From: Thiobacillus denitrificans
GTDB taxonomy: Bacteria; Pseudomonadota; Gammaproteobacteria; Burkholderiales; Thiobacillaceae
DNA: 64,000 nt
NCBI RefSeq assembly: GCF_001530125.1
Contig: NZ_LDUG01000019.1
Span: 94,415 to 158,414, forward strand
Direction: 5' to 3'
The notes beneath the pieces are model-generated. The model had not been told where the DNA came from, did not search any database, and saw only the letters and a program-made list of their open reading frames with translations. This document shows positions 37,339 through 46,422 of the stretch, in pieces (position 1 is the first letter of the stretch; each line of letters starts with the position of its first letter). A program made the position numbers and the translations under genes.

Positions 37339-38436
37339 TCAAGCCGGTTTGGGCGTACGTTGATAGGGGCTGATGAAGGCCTTGTGAAACAGATGCGGGA
37401 TCAGCAGGTGCGCGGGCATTCGCAGCCAGTGGGCGCGCACGAAGGCGGCCAGGCGTGCAGCCGGGGTGAAGGTGTCCGCACAGCTCGCATGATCGGGCGC
37501 GAGCACGCGGCTGAAGATGCGGTCCATCAGCGCGAGGGTGGCACGATTGGGCGCCACGACATCCAGGGTGGCCATGACACCGTCGGGAACCGGCGTATCG
37601 AGAAAATGACGCAGATAACGCAGGGCATAGAACAGCGAGCGACTCAGTTGCAATTCGTCGGCGCGCGCAGTCAGACGCGGCCAGAAATCGCGATCCTCAG
37701 CGGCGTCGCGCAGCAGCAGATCGAGGTCGGTGAGGTCGCGCAGGCCGTGCGGCAGTTCGCCGTCGTGGAACAAATGCGTGGCCGAATGCAGGATGCGGTC
37801 TTCCGCCGCCAGCACATAGACGCCGGGCAGGCTTTCCACCGCGACGGCGCGGCTGCGCAGTTTGGCGGAATCCGGGTGGTAGCGCGCGGTGTCGGGCAGG
37901 ATCGCGTGATGCACGTCGATCACGGTGGCGCGCTGGACGTGCTGCATCGGGGGGATCTCGTGCATCCAGCGGCGGTAGTAACGCTTGTCGTATTCCGACA
38001 GCCCGCTGGCATGCCAGCCCGCCAGCATGAGCGCGGACTCGGCCTGCGGCAGCCGCTCGCGCGGTACCAGAATGTCGATATCGTTGAACAGCCGTCCTGC
38101 CGCAGCAGGCAGGTTGGCGGCGACGTAGGCCGCGCCCTTGAGGACGATCAGCGGACTGCCGAGACCGGCCAGCGCGGCGCGAAGCTGTTGCAGTTCCCAG
38201 TGCACGGCCGTTTGCTGCTTGTCGGCCAGCGTCTCGGCGGCATCGAAATGCCAGCGCGCCACCGCCGGAATTGCGGCCGCCAGCCCGTGCTGGCGCAAGC
38301 GGTGCGCCAGCCGCGCCAGCAGCCCTGCCGCCCGAGCCTGCCGTACCAGCATGTCCCATTCGCTCATGGAAAAGCGGGTGGCGATATCGGGCGAGCGCAG
38401 AGTGCGGGAAAGCAGATTGCGGGATAGGGGGGTCAT
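37339..38436 (-). CDS. Nucleotidyltransferase-family protein of an HPr-rel-A cassette
   Basis: 365 residues from the ATG at 38436. A nucleotidyltransferase-like core is recognisable as PLIVLKGAAYVAANLPAAAGRLFNDIDILVPRE, that is the conserved K-G and DxD pattern of the NTP_transf_5 family. Further conserved blocks are VIDVHHAILPDTARY and GLRDLTDLDLLL. It starts four bases after the stop of the HprK-like kinase gene and closes a four-gene operon. Members of this family accompany HprK-like kinases and PqqD-like proteins; substrate and reaction are unknown. Confidence 0.8.
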   Translation of the reverse strand: MTPLSRNLLSRTLRSPDIATRFSMSEWDMLVRQARAAGLLARLAHRLRQHGLAAAIPAVARWHFDAAETLADKQQTAVHWELQQLRAALAGLGSPLIVLKGAAYVAANLPAAAGRLFNDIDILVPRERLPQAESALMLAGWHASGLSEYDKRYYRRWMHEIPPMQHVQRATVIDVHHAILPDTARYHPDSAKLRSRAVAVESLPGVYVLAAEDRILHSATHLFHDGELPHGLRDLTDLDLLLRDAAEDRDFWPRLTARADELQLSRSLFYALRYLRHFLDTPVPDGVMATLDVVAPNRATLALMDRIFSRVLAPDHASCADTFTPAARLAAFVRAHWLRMPAHLLIPHLFHKAFISPYQRTPKPA

Positions 38437-38440
38437 GGTT

Positions 38441-39361
38441 TCAGGACGTGCGGCGCTCGGCCAGATGATCGAATGTGGCGATGGCCTCGTCCAATGCGCT
38501 GTAGCGAAAATCATAGCAGTCGGATCGGTCGATCAGCGCTGTGCCGACGTGGAAGCCGTCAGCGCCCAAGTGGCTGTAGTTAAATGCGTTTTGCGCAAGG
38601 AACATGAAGGTCTGCGCTTGCGAGCGCGGGGTCAGGGTGGCCGGCGCGCCGGCTTCCCACTTGGGGAAAACTACCCAGCCGGGGCGCGCTGTCTCGTGCT
38701 GGCGCCGCACGCTGTCGCGGGGCGGCCGCATGTGCGCCACCGTGCCTTTGACGGTGTCGTGCGAGGCGCGGTTGATGTGGACGTCCGGGGCAAACTGGCG
38801 AATGACGTCGATCGATTTATTTTTCAGGCTGACGGGTCGCGGAAGCGGTTGAATCAGGCCGGTCTGGCGGTCGATCAGGGTGAGTTCGTCGGACAGCAGG
38901 CGCCAGCCCGACAGTACCAGCCCGGCCGCCAGCGTGCTTTTGCCGGAACCGGGCGGGGCGGGCAGGATCGCCGCCAGGCCATTCTTTTCGACCACGGCCG
39001 CGTGGATGATCAGGTACTGGTGCGCCTGCGTTGACACGCACCAGTTGAGCCCCCATTCCAGCATCGGAAACGCCTGGTCGCGCGGCAGCGGCTTGAAGGG
39101 CTGCATGCCGTCGAATGAGAATGCGGCCTGGGGTCGCAGCCAGCGGCGCAGGTTGGCTGGCGGGTTCACCGACACGTGGAAGTCGGCAAAGGCCTCGTGT
39201 GCGTTGCGTACTTCGAACTGGCCATAGAGTTCAGCCAGGCCTTCTGCCACGGAGGGGATGCGCGATCGCAGTCTGAGCGAGAATGGCCCCGTTCGCAGCC
39301 ATACGCCGGCGCCGGCCAGTTGGCGCCGCAACTCGGCGGAAGGCAGTTGCAGCAGTTTCAT
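38441..39361 (-). CDS. HprK-related kinase A
   Basis: 306 residues. The C-terminal part carries a P-loop APPGSGKSTLAAGLVLSGWRLLSDELTLIDRQTG, matching the HPr kinase fold; IHAAVVEKNG precedes it. It lacks the full HprK regulatory N-terminus and has its own conserved one (FSLRLRSRIPSVAEGLAELY). Related proteins have been grouped as HprK-related kinase A and occur with a PqqD-like partner. The phosphorylated substrate is unknown. It overlaps the PqqD-like gene by four bases. Confidence 0.85.
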   Translation of the reverse strand: MKLLQLPSAELRRQLAGAGVWLRTGPFSLRLRSRIPSVAEGLAELYGQFEVRNAHEAFADFHVSVNPPANLRRWLRPQAAFSFDGMQPFKPLPRDQAFPMLEWGLNWCVSTQAHQYLIIHAAVVEKNGLAAILPAPPGSGKSTLAAGLVLSGWRLLSDELTLIDRQTGLIQPLPRPVSLKNKSIDVIRQFAPDVHINRASHDTVKGTVAHMRPPRDSVRRQHETARPGWVVFPKWEAGAPATLTPRSQAQTFMFLAQNAFNYSHLGADGFHVGTALIDRSDCYDFRYSALDEAIATFDHLAERRTS

Positions 39362-39630
39362 GCGGGTTCCAGCAGGCCGACTTTGCGTAGGCTGGCAAGC
39401 GTATCCACAGTCTGTTCCTGGAATTGCAGCGTCTCCGCCATGCCGAGGCGGGTTGCCAGCGCGGCAGCGAGTTCGGTCGAGGTGTAACCGGGATGGTCGC
39501 GACAGGTCAGGTACAACGCCAGCGTCAGCGGCTTCAGATAATGGGTGTCGCCCGACGCCGCATCGTAGACGACCGCTTCGTCCCCCCAGTTTTTCAACAG
39601 ACGTGTCGGAAGCGGCAAAACACGGGTCAT
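39358..39630 (-). CDS. PqqD-like protein of the HPr-rel-A system
   Basis: 90 residues with the winged-helix PqqD pattern: AVVYDAASGDTHYLKPLTLALYLTCRDHPGYTSTELAAALATRLG and a final LRKVGLLEPA. PqqD-type domains bind leader peptides in RiPP pathways, so this protein may recognise the adjacent secreted protein. That pairing is inference from position (a four-base gap to its gene) and from the known grouping of this subfamily with HprK-like kinases. Confidence 0.85.
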   Translation of the reverse strand: MTRVLPLPTRLLKNWGDEAVVYDAASGDTHYLKPLTLALYLTCRDHPGYTSTELAAALATRLGMAETLQFQEQTVDTLASLRKVGLLEPA

Positions 39631-39634
39631 CGCA

Positions 39635-40369
39635 TCAGTTCAACGGACAGCCGCGCTTGTTCAGCATGGCAAACGTGTCCTTCAACGCCTGCGGATTGGT
39701 CATGTAGTTGTTCTTGAACAAGTCAATGATTTCGCCAGGCGTGTAGCCGTAGTTAACGCGCGGATGCGCGGCACTGAGCAAGGCGGCAACGGCATGGAAG
39801 CCCAGGTTTTCGGAGATGGGGTCGCCTCCCATGTTGCCGAAGGCGTTACCGTTCGTGCAATCGGCGGGCGCACCGCCCGGATGGGCGTCCTGGTTACTGC
39901 CATTGCCCTGTACCTTTTCCTTTTCCTGCCCTTGGCCTTGGCCTTGTCCACTTCCAAGGAAACTGACCGTGCCTGTGGATTCAAGGCCGCAGGCATAGCT
40001 GCCGCCATTCAGGTACATGACATCCAGCAAGGTATAGGGCGTGCCTTTGCAATCCACGTATTGGGTGACGCCGAAAACGCTGTTGAAGGTGTCGGTCGTC
40101 TGGAAGCCGGACCATGAGTCCAGGTGCTGGCACACTTTCCAGTAGCCGGGGGTGCAGCCTTCACAGGAGGCCCCGTCGGGGGCGGACAGGTTGCCGGATG
40201 CCATGCCGGAAACCGTGCACTGGTTGGCCCACACCGGGCGGCTGGCCAGCGTGAAAATCGCCGACACGCCAAGCGCGGCGCCGGTCAGTTTGCGTCGGGA
40301 TTGATCGATCGCATCGTTTTGCGATGCTTCGGGCGGGGTGTCTTGAGAGTTGGGTGTGTGGTCAGACAT
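39635..40369 (-). CDS. Tat-type exported Cys/Gly-rich protein of the HPr-rel-A cassette
   Basis: 244 residues. The N-terminal 45 include a probable twin-arginine signal (SRRKLTGAALGVSAIFTLASRPVWA). The mature part has a cysteine motif CEGCTPGYWKVC, further Cys (VDCKGT, YACGLES, ADCTNG, GCPLN) and a low-complexity GQGQGQGQEKEK stretch. CTPGYWK motifs occur in bacterial surface proteins. It is the first gene of the operon and the best candidate substrate of the PqqD, HprK-like and nucleotidyltransferase proteins that follow. No catalytic motif was seen. Confidence 0.75.
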   Translation of the reverse strand: MSDHTPNSQDTPPEASQNDAIDQSRRKLTGAALGVSAIFTLASRPVWANQCTVSGMASGNLSAPDGASCEGCTPGYWKVCQHLDSWSGFQTTDTFNSVFGVTQYVDCKGTPYTLLDVMYLNGGSYACGLESTGTVSFLGSGQGQGQGQEKEKVQGNGSNQDAHPGGAPADCTNGNAFGNMGGDPISENLGFHAVAALLSAAHPRVNYGYTPGEIIDLFKNNYMTNPQALKDTFAMLNKRGCPLN

Positions 40370-40511
40370 GGCAAGCCTCGATAATCGTTTGATTGCTAAG
40401 TATGGATGTTAGAGCAAGATTCACACCAAGCCATAGGCCCGCGGCTTGAAAGCCCCGTGTTTCCGGGCATCCGCTGAGCGTGGCATCAATCGGCCATGCT
40501 GGAAGTGTAAA

Positions 40512-41354
40512 TTATTCCGACAGTGCCCCGCCGCTGACGCGCAGGATACCAGACAGGTCGGCCCAGCTTTGCGGAAGGCGAATCCCGCTCTCCCGCAGCA
40601 GGGCCTGGACGGCGTCCGACTGGTCATAGCCGTGCTCCAGCAGCAGCGTGCCGCCGGGTTTGAGATGGGCGCAGGCGGTGCGGCTCAGGCGGCGCAGGTC
40701 GTCGAGGCCGTCCTGACCTGCGGCCAGCGCGGACAGGGGTTCGAAACGCACGTCGCCACGCGCCAGATGGGGATCGGCGGCGGCGATGTAGGGCGGGTTG
40801 CTGACGATAAGGTCGAAACGCCGGCTGGCGAGCGAGGCGAACCAGTCGCTGGTCAAAAACTCGACACGGGCGTTGAGGATGTCGGTGTTGCGCTGTGCGA
40901 TGGCCAGTGCCGCCGGTGAACGGTCCACCGCCGTGACCCGCGCGAGCGGACGCTCCAGCGCGAGGGTGGTGGCGATGCAGCCGCTGCCCGTTCCCAGATC
41001 GAGCACAGCCATGGCCTGACCGGGCGGCATGCACGCCAGCGCCCGTTCGACCAGCAGTTCGGTATCGGGGCGCGGAATCAGCACGTCGGGCGAGACCAGA
41101 AAAGGGCGGCCGTAGAACTCGCGCGCGCCGACAAGATAAGCGATGGGCACGCCTTCCAGGCGCCGCGACACCAGGGCTTCAAACGCTGCGACGTGCGTGT
41201 CGTTCAGCGGGTCAGTGTCATGCGCGATCAGCCACGCCGGACTGACGTTCCAGGCAAATGCAGCCAGCACACGCGCTTCCAGGCGTGCCTCGCGTTTTTC
41301 CAGGCCGAGCGCGGCTGCGAGTTCGTGGCTGGCGGCGACCAGGCTGTCGACCAC
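40512..41354 (-). CDS. prmC: Peptide chain release factor N5-glutamine methyltransferase
   Basis: About 280 residues with SAM motif VLDLGTGSGCIATTLAL and catalytic FDLIVSNPPYIAAADPHL (NPPY). The helical N-terminal domain is EARLEARVLAAFAWNVSPAWLIA. It methylates the Gln of the GGQ loop in release factors, and prfA lies directly upstream. The start is uncertain: the GTG at 41354 has a G-rich site before it, while a GTG at 41408 overlaps the prfA stop but adds residues encoded by a heptanucleotide tandem repeat. Confidence 0.93.
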   Translation of the reverse strand: MVDSLVAASHELAAALGLEKREARLEARVLAAFAWNVSPAWLIAHDTDPLNDTHVAAFEALVSRRLEGVPIAYLVGAREFYGRPFLVSPDVLIPRPDTELLVERALACMPPGQAMAVLDLGTGSGCIATTLALERPLARVTAVDRSPAALAIAQRNTDILNARVEFLTSDWFASLASRRFDLIVSNPPYIAAADPHLARGDVRFEPLSALAAGQDGLDDLRRLSRTACAHLKPGGTLLLEHGYDQSDAVQALLRESGIRLPQSWADLSGILRVSGGALSE

Positions 41355-41363
41355 CGTCCGCAG

Positions 41364-41399
41364 CCCCCCTGACCCCTGACCCCTGATCCCTGATCCCTG
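41364..41399. repeat. Heptanucleotide tandem repeat between prfA and prmC
   Basis: About five units of CCCTGAC/CCCTGAT in a row, directly between the prfA stop and the likely prmC start. Copy-number change would alter spacing or, if the GTG at 41408 is used, the prmC frame. Confidence 0.6.
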
Positions 41400-41400
41400 C

Positions 41401-42480
41401 TTATTCACCCGACAGCGTCGCCAGCAGCTCGGCCTGATGTTCGGCCGCCAGCACGTCGAACAGTTCGGTCAGATCGCCGTCCATCATCGCGTCGATCTTG
41501 TGCAGCGTGAGGTTGATGCGGTGATCGGTGATGCGGCCCTGCGGGAAGTTGTAGGTGCGGATGCGGTCGGAGCGGTCGCCCGTGCCGATCAGGCTCTTGC
41601 GCGTGCTCGCCTCGGTGGCATGCTGGGCCTGAATTTCGCGGTCCTTCAGGCGCGCCGCCAGCACGCTCATCGCCTGCGCGCGATTCTTGTGCTGCGAGCG
41701 GTCGTCCTGGCATTCCACCACCAGCCCGGTCGGCAGGTGGGTGATGCGCACCGCCGAATCGGTCTTGTTGATGTGCTGGCCGCCGGCGCCAGACGCGCGG
41801 TAGGTGTCGATGCGGAGATCCGCCGGGTTGATGTCGACTTCGCCGACCTCGTCAGCTTCCGGCATCACCGCGACGGTGCAGGCCGAAGTGTGGATGCGGC
41901 CCTGCGATTCGGTTTCCGGCACGCGCTGCACGCGGTGGCCGCCGGATTCGAATTTCAGCCGCGAATAGGCGCCGTGGCCGACGATGCGGATGATGACTTC
42001 CTTGTAGCCGCCGACTTCGCCGGGGTTTTCCGATACGATTTCCACCTTCCAGCCGCAGCGCTCGGCGTAGCGCGTGTACATGCGCAAGAGGTTGCCGGCA
42101 AACAGCGCCGACTCGTCGCCGCCGGTGCCGGCACGGATTTCAAGAAAGATGTTGCGCTCGTCATTTGGATCCGTCGGCAACAGTGCGGTTTGCAGCTGGA
42201 TTTCCAGCTGCGCGATCTTCGCTTCGCAGTCGGCGAGTTCGGCTTCGGCCAGTTCATGCATGTCCGGGTCGGCGAGCATGCCGCGGGCGGATTTCTGGTT
42301 GGCTTCGACCTGCCGGTACTGGCGATACAGCGCCACCACCGGCGTGAGGTCGGCATGTTCGCGGGTGAGCTTGCGGTAGCGGTCCATGTCGCCCGCGATT
42401 TCCGGCTGCGACAGCAAGGCGTCGAGTTCCTCCAGCCGCTCGTCGGCGCGAGCGAGCTTGTCTGCCAACGACTGTTTCAT
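41401..42480 (-). CDS. prfA: Peptide chain release factor 1
   Basis: 359 residues from the ATG at 42480 ([19 protein letters not shown]). It has the N-terminal coiled domain, [38 protein letters not shown], and the peptidyl-tRNA hydrolysis motif [18 protein letters not shown] (GGQ). RF1 terminates at UAA/UAG. It lies between hemA and prmC, the standard hemA-prfA-prmC order, but an interspersed repeat sits between hemA and prfA. Confidence 0.97.
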   Translation of the reverse strand: MKQSLADKLARADERLEELDALLSQPEIAGDMDRYRKLTREHADLTPVVALYRQYRQVEANQKSARGMLADPDMHELAEAELADCEAKIAQLEIQLQTALLPTDPNDERNIFLEIRAGTGGDESALFAGNLLRMYTRYAERCGWKVEIVSENPGEVGGYKEVIIRIVGHGAYSRLKFESGGHRVQRVPETESQGRIHTSACTVAVMPEADEVGEVDINPADLRIDTYRASGAGGQHINKTDSAVRITHLPTGLVVECQDDRSQHKNRAQAMSVLAARLKDREIQAQHATEASTRKSLIGTGDRSDRIRTYNFPQGRITDHRINLTLHKIDAMMDGDLTELFDVLAAEHQAELLATLSGE

Positions 42481-42494
42481 CTTGAAAACCGAAG

Positions 42495-42636
42495 TTGAAC
42501 CACAGAGGCACAGAGGCACAGAGGGAAAGCAAACAAGAGGAGCGGCTTCCGTGGCGGGCCTGGAAAGCGATGGCCGGTGAACGGATCACCCCAGGTGTTG
42601 TTGCCTTTCTCGCTGTCTCTGTGCCTCTGTGGTGAA
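42495..42636. repeat. Interspersed element copy C with inverted ends
   Basis: The left end is TTGAACCACAGAGGCACAGA, with CACAGAG repeated, and the right end is CTCTGTGCCTCTGTGGTGAA. It occupies the hemA-prfA gap. Its ends match copies A (8165-8302) and B (25577-25712). Confidence 0.75.
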
Positions 42637-42646
42637 GGGTTTGGTT

Positions 42647-43897
42647 TCATTCCTGATGCAGCCCGTACAGCTGGCTGATGAGGCGGACGAACTGGTCGCG
42701 CTCGCTGCGGGTGGCGTGGTTGAGCGCGTGGGTGGGGGCGTGTAGCAGCTTGTTGGCGAGCGCGTGGCTCATGGCGTCGAGCACCGCGCGCGGGTCGTCG
42801 CCGCGCGCCAGCGCCTTCTCGGCCTTTTCAATTTCGTGGCGGCGGTGGCGCTCGCCGGCATCTCGCAAGTTCCGGATCACCGGCACCAGCTCGCGGCCTT
42901 CCATCCAGTGGACGAAGCTTTCCACGCTGGTTTCGATGATCGCTTCGGCCTGCGCCACCTGGGCGACGCGGTTGTCCATGCCTTCGCGCACCACCTGGCC
43001 CAGATCGTCCACGCTGTATAGAAACACGTCGTCCATGTCGGCGACTTCGGCCTCGACGTCGCGCGGCACCGCCAGGTCGACGATGAAGATCGGGCGGTGG
43101 CGGCGCTGCTTGATCGCGCGCTCCAGCATGCCCTTGCCGAGGATGGGCAGGGGACTCGCGGTGGAGGTGATGATGATGTCGTAGGCGGGCAGTTCGTCGG
43201 GTAGCGCGGTAAGTGGAATCACCGCGGCGCCGAAGCGTTCGGCCAGCGGACGCGCACGTTCGGCGGTACGGTTGGCCACGGTCATGCGGCGCGGATGCTG
43301 CGCGGCAAAGTGGGTGATGCACAGCTCGATCATCTCGCCGGCGCCGATGAACAGGCAGGCCTGATCCTTGATGCTGGGGAAGATGCGTTCGGCCAGCCGC
43401 ACCGCGGCGGCAGCCATCGACACCGAATTGGCGCCGATTTCGGTGCTGGTGCGCACTTCCTTGGCGACCGAGAAGGTGCGCTGGAACAGCTTGTGCAGCA
43501 AGAGGCCGAGGGTGCCGGCTTCCTCGGCGGTCTGCGCCGCCTGTTTCATCTGCCCGAGGATCTGCGTTTCCCCCAGCACCATGGAATCGAGCCCGGCCGC
43601 GACGCGGAAGGCATGCTGCGCCGCCTGTTCGCGCGGCAGCGCATACAGGTAGGGCGCGAGTTCACGGCGGTCGACATGGTGGAAATCGGCCAGCCACTGC
43701 GCCACGTCGTCGGGCGAGGGCGTGTTGACGTACAGCTCGGTGCGGTTGCAGGTCGACAGGATGGCGACTTCGGACGCGCGCCGGCTCTGCGTCAGTTCGT
43801 GCAGCGCCTGCACCAGTTTTTCGGGGCTGAATGCCACCTGCTCGCGGATCGCGAGCGGTGCGGTGTGGTGGTTGACCCCGAGGGTGAGAAGCTGCAT
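42647..43897 (-). CDS. hemA: Glutamyl-tRNA reductase
   Basis: 416 residues from the ATG at 43897 ([23 protein letters not shown]). The catalytic Cys is in [12 protein letters not shown], the NADPH-binding motif is [16 protein letters not shown], and the C-terminal dimerisation helix ends [12 protein letters not shown]. It begins tetrapyrrole synthesis from glutamyl-tRNA, the source of siroheme for DsrAB and heme for DsrJ/DsrM. The ten in-frame residues upstream are not conserved. Confidence 0.96.
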   Translation of the reverse strand: MQLLTLGVNHHTAPLAIREQVAFSPEKLVQALHELTQSRRASEVAILSTCNRTELYVNTPSPDDVAQWLADFHHVDRRELAPYLYALPREQAAQHAFRVAAGLDSMVLGETQILGQMKQAAQTAEEAGTLGLLLHKLFQRTFSVAKEVRTSTEIGANSVSMAAAAVRLAERIFPSIKDQACLFIGAGEMIELCITHFAAQHPRRMTVANRTAERARPLAERFGAAVIPLTALPDELPAYDIIITSTASPLPILGKGMLERAIKQRRHRPIFIVDLAVPRDVEAEVADMDDVFLYSVDDLGQVVREGMDNRVAQVAQAEAIIETSVESFVHWMEGRELVPVIRNLRDAGERHRRHEIEKAEKALARGDDPRAVLDAMSHALANKLLHAPTHALNHATRSERDQFVRLISQLYGLHQE

Positions 43898-43947
43898 GAC
43901 GGCAGGTGGCCGAAAAATGAAGACCACTATTTTACTTTACCCGCCGC

Positions 43948-44901
43948 CTAAGCAGCGCGCGCGGTGAAGTTCAGGCGGTCGTAATAGCGCCCGCGATACA
44001 GCAGGCGGCGGTGTTCGGGCGAATCGGAGAATGCGCTGCGGGTATGCAGCACGTTGTTGCAGACGAGGCCCATGCCGGGGCGCAGGCGGGCGGTGAGGAT
44101 GTATTCCGAGCCGGCGAGGATGTCGGCCAGGGTCTTGACGGCGGCCCGCGTGACGGCGTCGTCCTTCCACACGATCGAGCGGGTACGCGCGGTGTAGCGC
44201 ATGGTCAGGAAGCCTTGTTCAGGGTCGACCGCGAACACCGGTCCGCTCTGCTCGGGGCGGGCGATTGACTGGTTTGGGCTCAACGTTTGCCCCCTCTCCC
44301 CCCGGGAGAGGGTTGGGGAGAGGGAAACCTCGTCCATGCGCGCGGGGATGGTCATCGCGTCGGGCTGCATCAGTGCGGCGACGTAATCGGGGTTGGCGTC
44401 GCGCAACTGGATATAGGCGATCTCGTGATCGAGCAGCGTGTTCTCGCCGCCGGATTCGGCATCCTGCGCGCAGTGCAGCGTCATGCCCAGGATGCTGCGG
44501 TCGAGCGCGTTGTAGTAGCCGTCGGTGTGCCAGTTGATCGGCTTGTGGGTGTAGGGGATGAAGTCGCCGCGCGCGCTGTCCTCGTCGCCCGCCGGGGTGA
44601 TGCTCGACAGCCCGTCCTCGTCGGCGAGGTAGTTGCCCTCCAGGTGGACCAGGCCGAGCTGGCACGCCAACTGGTGTGGCAGCGACTTGTCAGCGGCGGG
44701 CAGGTGCGGCGCGCTGTAGATCGCCATGTTGGCACGCATGCAGCGTGCCTCGAGCGCGTCTATTTCGGCCGGCGTGAGGTGGCGGGGATCGGCCAGCGGC
44801 ACGATCAGCTCGTCGACGCTGCGCGGGTAGGCCGCGAGCCTGGCGTCGCGCCAGGCGTGGTAGCCGGTTTCGTTGGCCAGATCGAAAGGCGAATTCGCCA
44901 T
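43948..44901 (-). CDS. TauD/TfdA-family Fe(II)/2-oxoglutarate dioxygenase
   Basis: 317 residues. The iron-binding HxD is in INWHTDGYYNALDRSILGMTLHC, the distal His is near LVCNNVLHTRSAFSDS, and the 2-oxoglutarate Arg is probably in RRLLYRGRYYDRL. Residues about 192-206 (SLSPTLSRGERG) are encoded by a palindromic repeat, an in-frame addition foreign to the family. It is last in a leftward block that starts beside dsrA. The substrate is unknown; a sulfonate or amine is possible from the family. Confidence 0.83.
   Translation of the reverse strand: MANSPFDLANETGYHAWRDARLAAYPRSVDELIVPLADPRHLTPAEIDALEARCMRANMAIYSAPHLPAADKSLPHQLACQLGLVHLEGNYLADEDGLSSITPAGDEDSARGDFIPYTHKPINWHTDGYYNALDRSILGMTLHCAQDAESGGENTLLDHEIAYIQLRDANPDYVAALMQPDAMTIPARMDEVSLSPTLSRGERGQTLSPNQSIARPEQSGPVFAVDPEQGFLTMRYTARTRSIVWKDDAVTRAAVKTLADILAGSEYILTARLRPGMGLVCNNVLHTRSAFSDSPEHRRLLYRGRYYDRLNFTARAA
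44291..44326. repeat. REP-like palindrome inside the dioxygenase gene
   Basis: CCCTCTCCC-CCC-GGGAGAGGG followed by TTGGGGAGAGGG. This type of palindrome is common in intergenic DNA of proteobacteria; here it lies in frame within a coding sequence and is translated as SLSPTLSRGERG on the minus strand. Confidence 0.7.
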
Positions 44902-44909
44902 GCCGCGCC

Positions 44910-45530
44910 TTACTCGGGCGGCAGCATGTCGGGCGAGCCGAAACCGCGTTTGACCGGCGCGTCGGACAAGAGGCCCTTGAAGCTCTTCCGCACCGTGCCC
45001 ATCATTTCGGGCATTTCGATGTCCATGATCTGGTCCATGACCCAGGTCTTGTCGTCGTCGCCCATCTCTTCGCGGATTTGCAGGCCGAGGAAGCGCAGCG
45101 CCGGGAAGCTGGCCTTGTCGTCGTCAGGAAATTCGAATTCGGCGTAATCGGCAAAACGGCGGTTGAGGAAATCGATGAATTCCTGTTTGTAATTGCGTGG
45201 GTCATCCTTGCCCACGACTTCGCGCACGTTCTGCTCCATCACTTCGGCCAGGCGGTTGCTGACGGCCTGAAGCACCGCGGCGCGGCGTTCCGGCGGGAGG
45301 GTCGCATACGCCATGCGGTCGCAGTAATGCACCAGAAAGGCGAGGAACTCGGCAATCAGTTTGAAGCCGCGATCGGGGGTGATGATGTCGTAGTTCTCGC
45401 GCCCCAGATTGTCGATCGCTTTATCGGCGACGCGCCAGGCTGTGGTGGCGACGGCACCGGCGATTTCCTCGGCGGTGCGCTCGCCGCCCTTCTTGAACCA
45501 GATGGTTTTAACGCGTATGGGCATGGCCAT
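44910..45530 (-). CDS. Conserved-looking helical protein of unknown function
   Basis: 206 residues from the ATG at 45530, preceded by AAGGAG. No signal peptide and no known motif. It is mainly alpha-helical (GERTAEEIAGAVATTAWRVADKAIDNLG; FKLIAEFLAFLVHYCDRMAYATLPPERRAAVLQAVSNRLAEVMEQNV) with an acidic C-terminal half. It lies between the sulfurtransferase and dioxygenase genes in the block divergent from dsrA, so a link to sulfur metabolism is likely by position only. The longer frame to 45692 is an artefact. Confidence 0.75.
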   Translation of the reverse strand: MAMPIRVKTIWFKKGGERTAEEIAGAVATTAWRVADKAIDNLGRENYDIITPDRGFKLIAEFLAFLVHYCDRMAYATLPPERRAAVLQAVSNRLAEVMEQNVREVVGKDDPRNYKQEFIDFLNRRFADYAEFEFPDDDKASFPALRFLGLQIREEMGDDDKTWVMDQIMDIEMPEMMGTVRKSFKGLLSDAPVKRGFGSPDMLPPE

Positions 45531-45550
45531 GAGTGTTCTCCTTGAGTCGC

Positions 45551-46405
45551 CTAGGCGACGTCTCCAGTGGCGACGGGGCGGGCGGGATCGGTGATCCACT
45601 CGCTCCATGAGCCGGGGTAAAGCCGTGAACCGGGGAGGCCGGCGATTTCCATCGCCAGAATGTTGTGGCAGGCGGTCACGCCGGAGCCGCACATGTGGAT
45701 GGCCTGCCAGGTCGGCTTGCCTTTCAGCAGCGCCTGGTAGTTCTCGCGCAGCGCCTCGGGGGGCAGGAAGGTGCCGTCCACATCGAGGTTTTCGTCGAAC
45801 GGCCAGTTGATCGCGCCGGGCACGTGCCCGGCCACCGGGTCGAGCGGCTCGAATTCGCCGGAAAAGCGACGATCGGGACGCGCGTCGATGATGAGCTGTT
45901 CACCGGTCTGCGATGCACGCAACACTTCGTCCGCCGTCACGATCTGGCTGGGTTCGGGCAGGCAGGCGCAAGCCGCCTTGTGCGGCGCCGGGATGTCGGC
46001 GTTGACCGGGCGTTTTTCGCGCAGCCATTTTGGGTAGCCGCCGTCCAGCAGGGCGACGCCGGGGTGGCCGAGCCAGCGCATCACCCACCACAGCCGGACG
46101 GCCATGGCGCCATAACTGTCGTCATACACCACCACCTGCTTGTTGACGCCGACGCCCCACGCGCTGAGCTTTTCGGCCAGCACGCGGGGATCGGGCAGGG
46201 GGTGCCGTCCCGTGGTTTCGCCCACGGGCGCGGCGAGATCTTCGTCCAGATGCGCATAACGCGCACCCGGGATGTGCGCTTTCGCGTAGGCCTGACGACC
46301 TGCCTCGGTGTCGGTGAGGGTGAAGCGGCAGTCCAGAATGACCCAGTTCGGATCGTCCAGATGGGCGGCCAGGTCTTCAGTGGTGACGAGGGTGTTGAAA
46401 AACAT
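45551..46405 (-). CDS. Two-domain sulfurtransferase (3-mercaptopyruvate/thiosulfate type)
   Basis: 284 residues from the ATG at 46405. There are two rhodanese domains: an inactive N-terminal one (WVILDCRFTLTDTEAGRQAYAKAHIPGARYAHLDEDL) and a C-terminal one with the catalytic loop MCGSGVTACHN. The CGSGVTAC form is typical of 3-mercaptopyruvate sulfurtransferases; thiosulfate types usually have CRKGVTA. Placed between dsr-region genes, it may feed persulfide sulfur into relay proteins. It is separated from the upstream DsrC-like gene by a long perfect hairpin. Confidence 0.88.
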   Translation of the reverse strand: MFFNTLVTTEDLAAHLDDPNWVILDCRFTLTDTEAGRQAYAKAHIPGARYAHLDEDLAAPVGETTGRHPLPDPRVLAEKLSAWGVGVNKQVVVYDDSYGAMAVRLWWVMRWLGHPGVALLDGGYPKWLREKRPVNADIPAPHKAACACLPEPSQIVTADEVLRASQTGEQLIIDARPDRRFSGEFEPLDPVAGHVPGAINWPFDENLDVDGTFLPPEALRENYQALLKGKPTWQAIHMCGSGVTACHNILAMEIAGLPGSRLYPGSWSEWITDPARPVATGDVA

Positions 46406-46422
46406 GAATAGAATCGAGAGTG

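Noticed and set aside
41437-42498. 353-codon plus-strand ORF opposite prfA
   Set aside because: Antisense to a clearly conserved RF1 gene, with composition typical of shadow frames in high-GC DNA.
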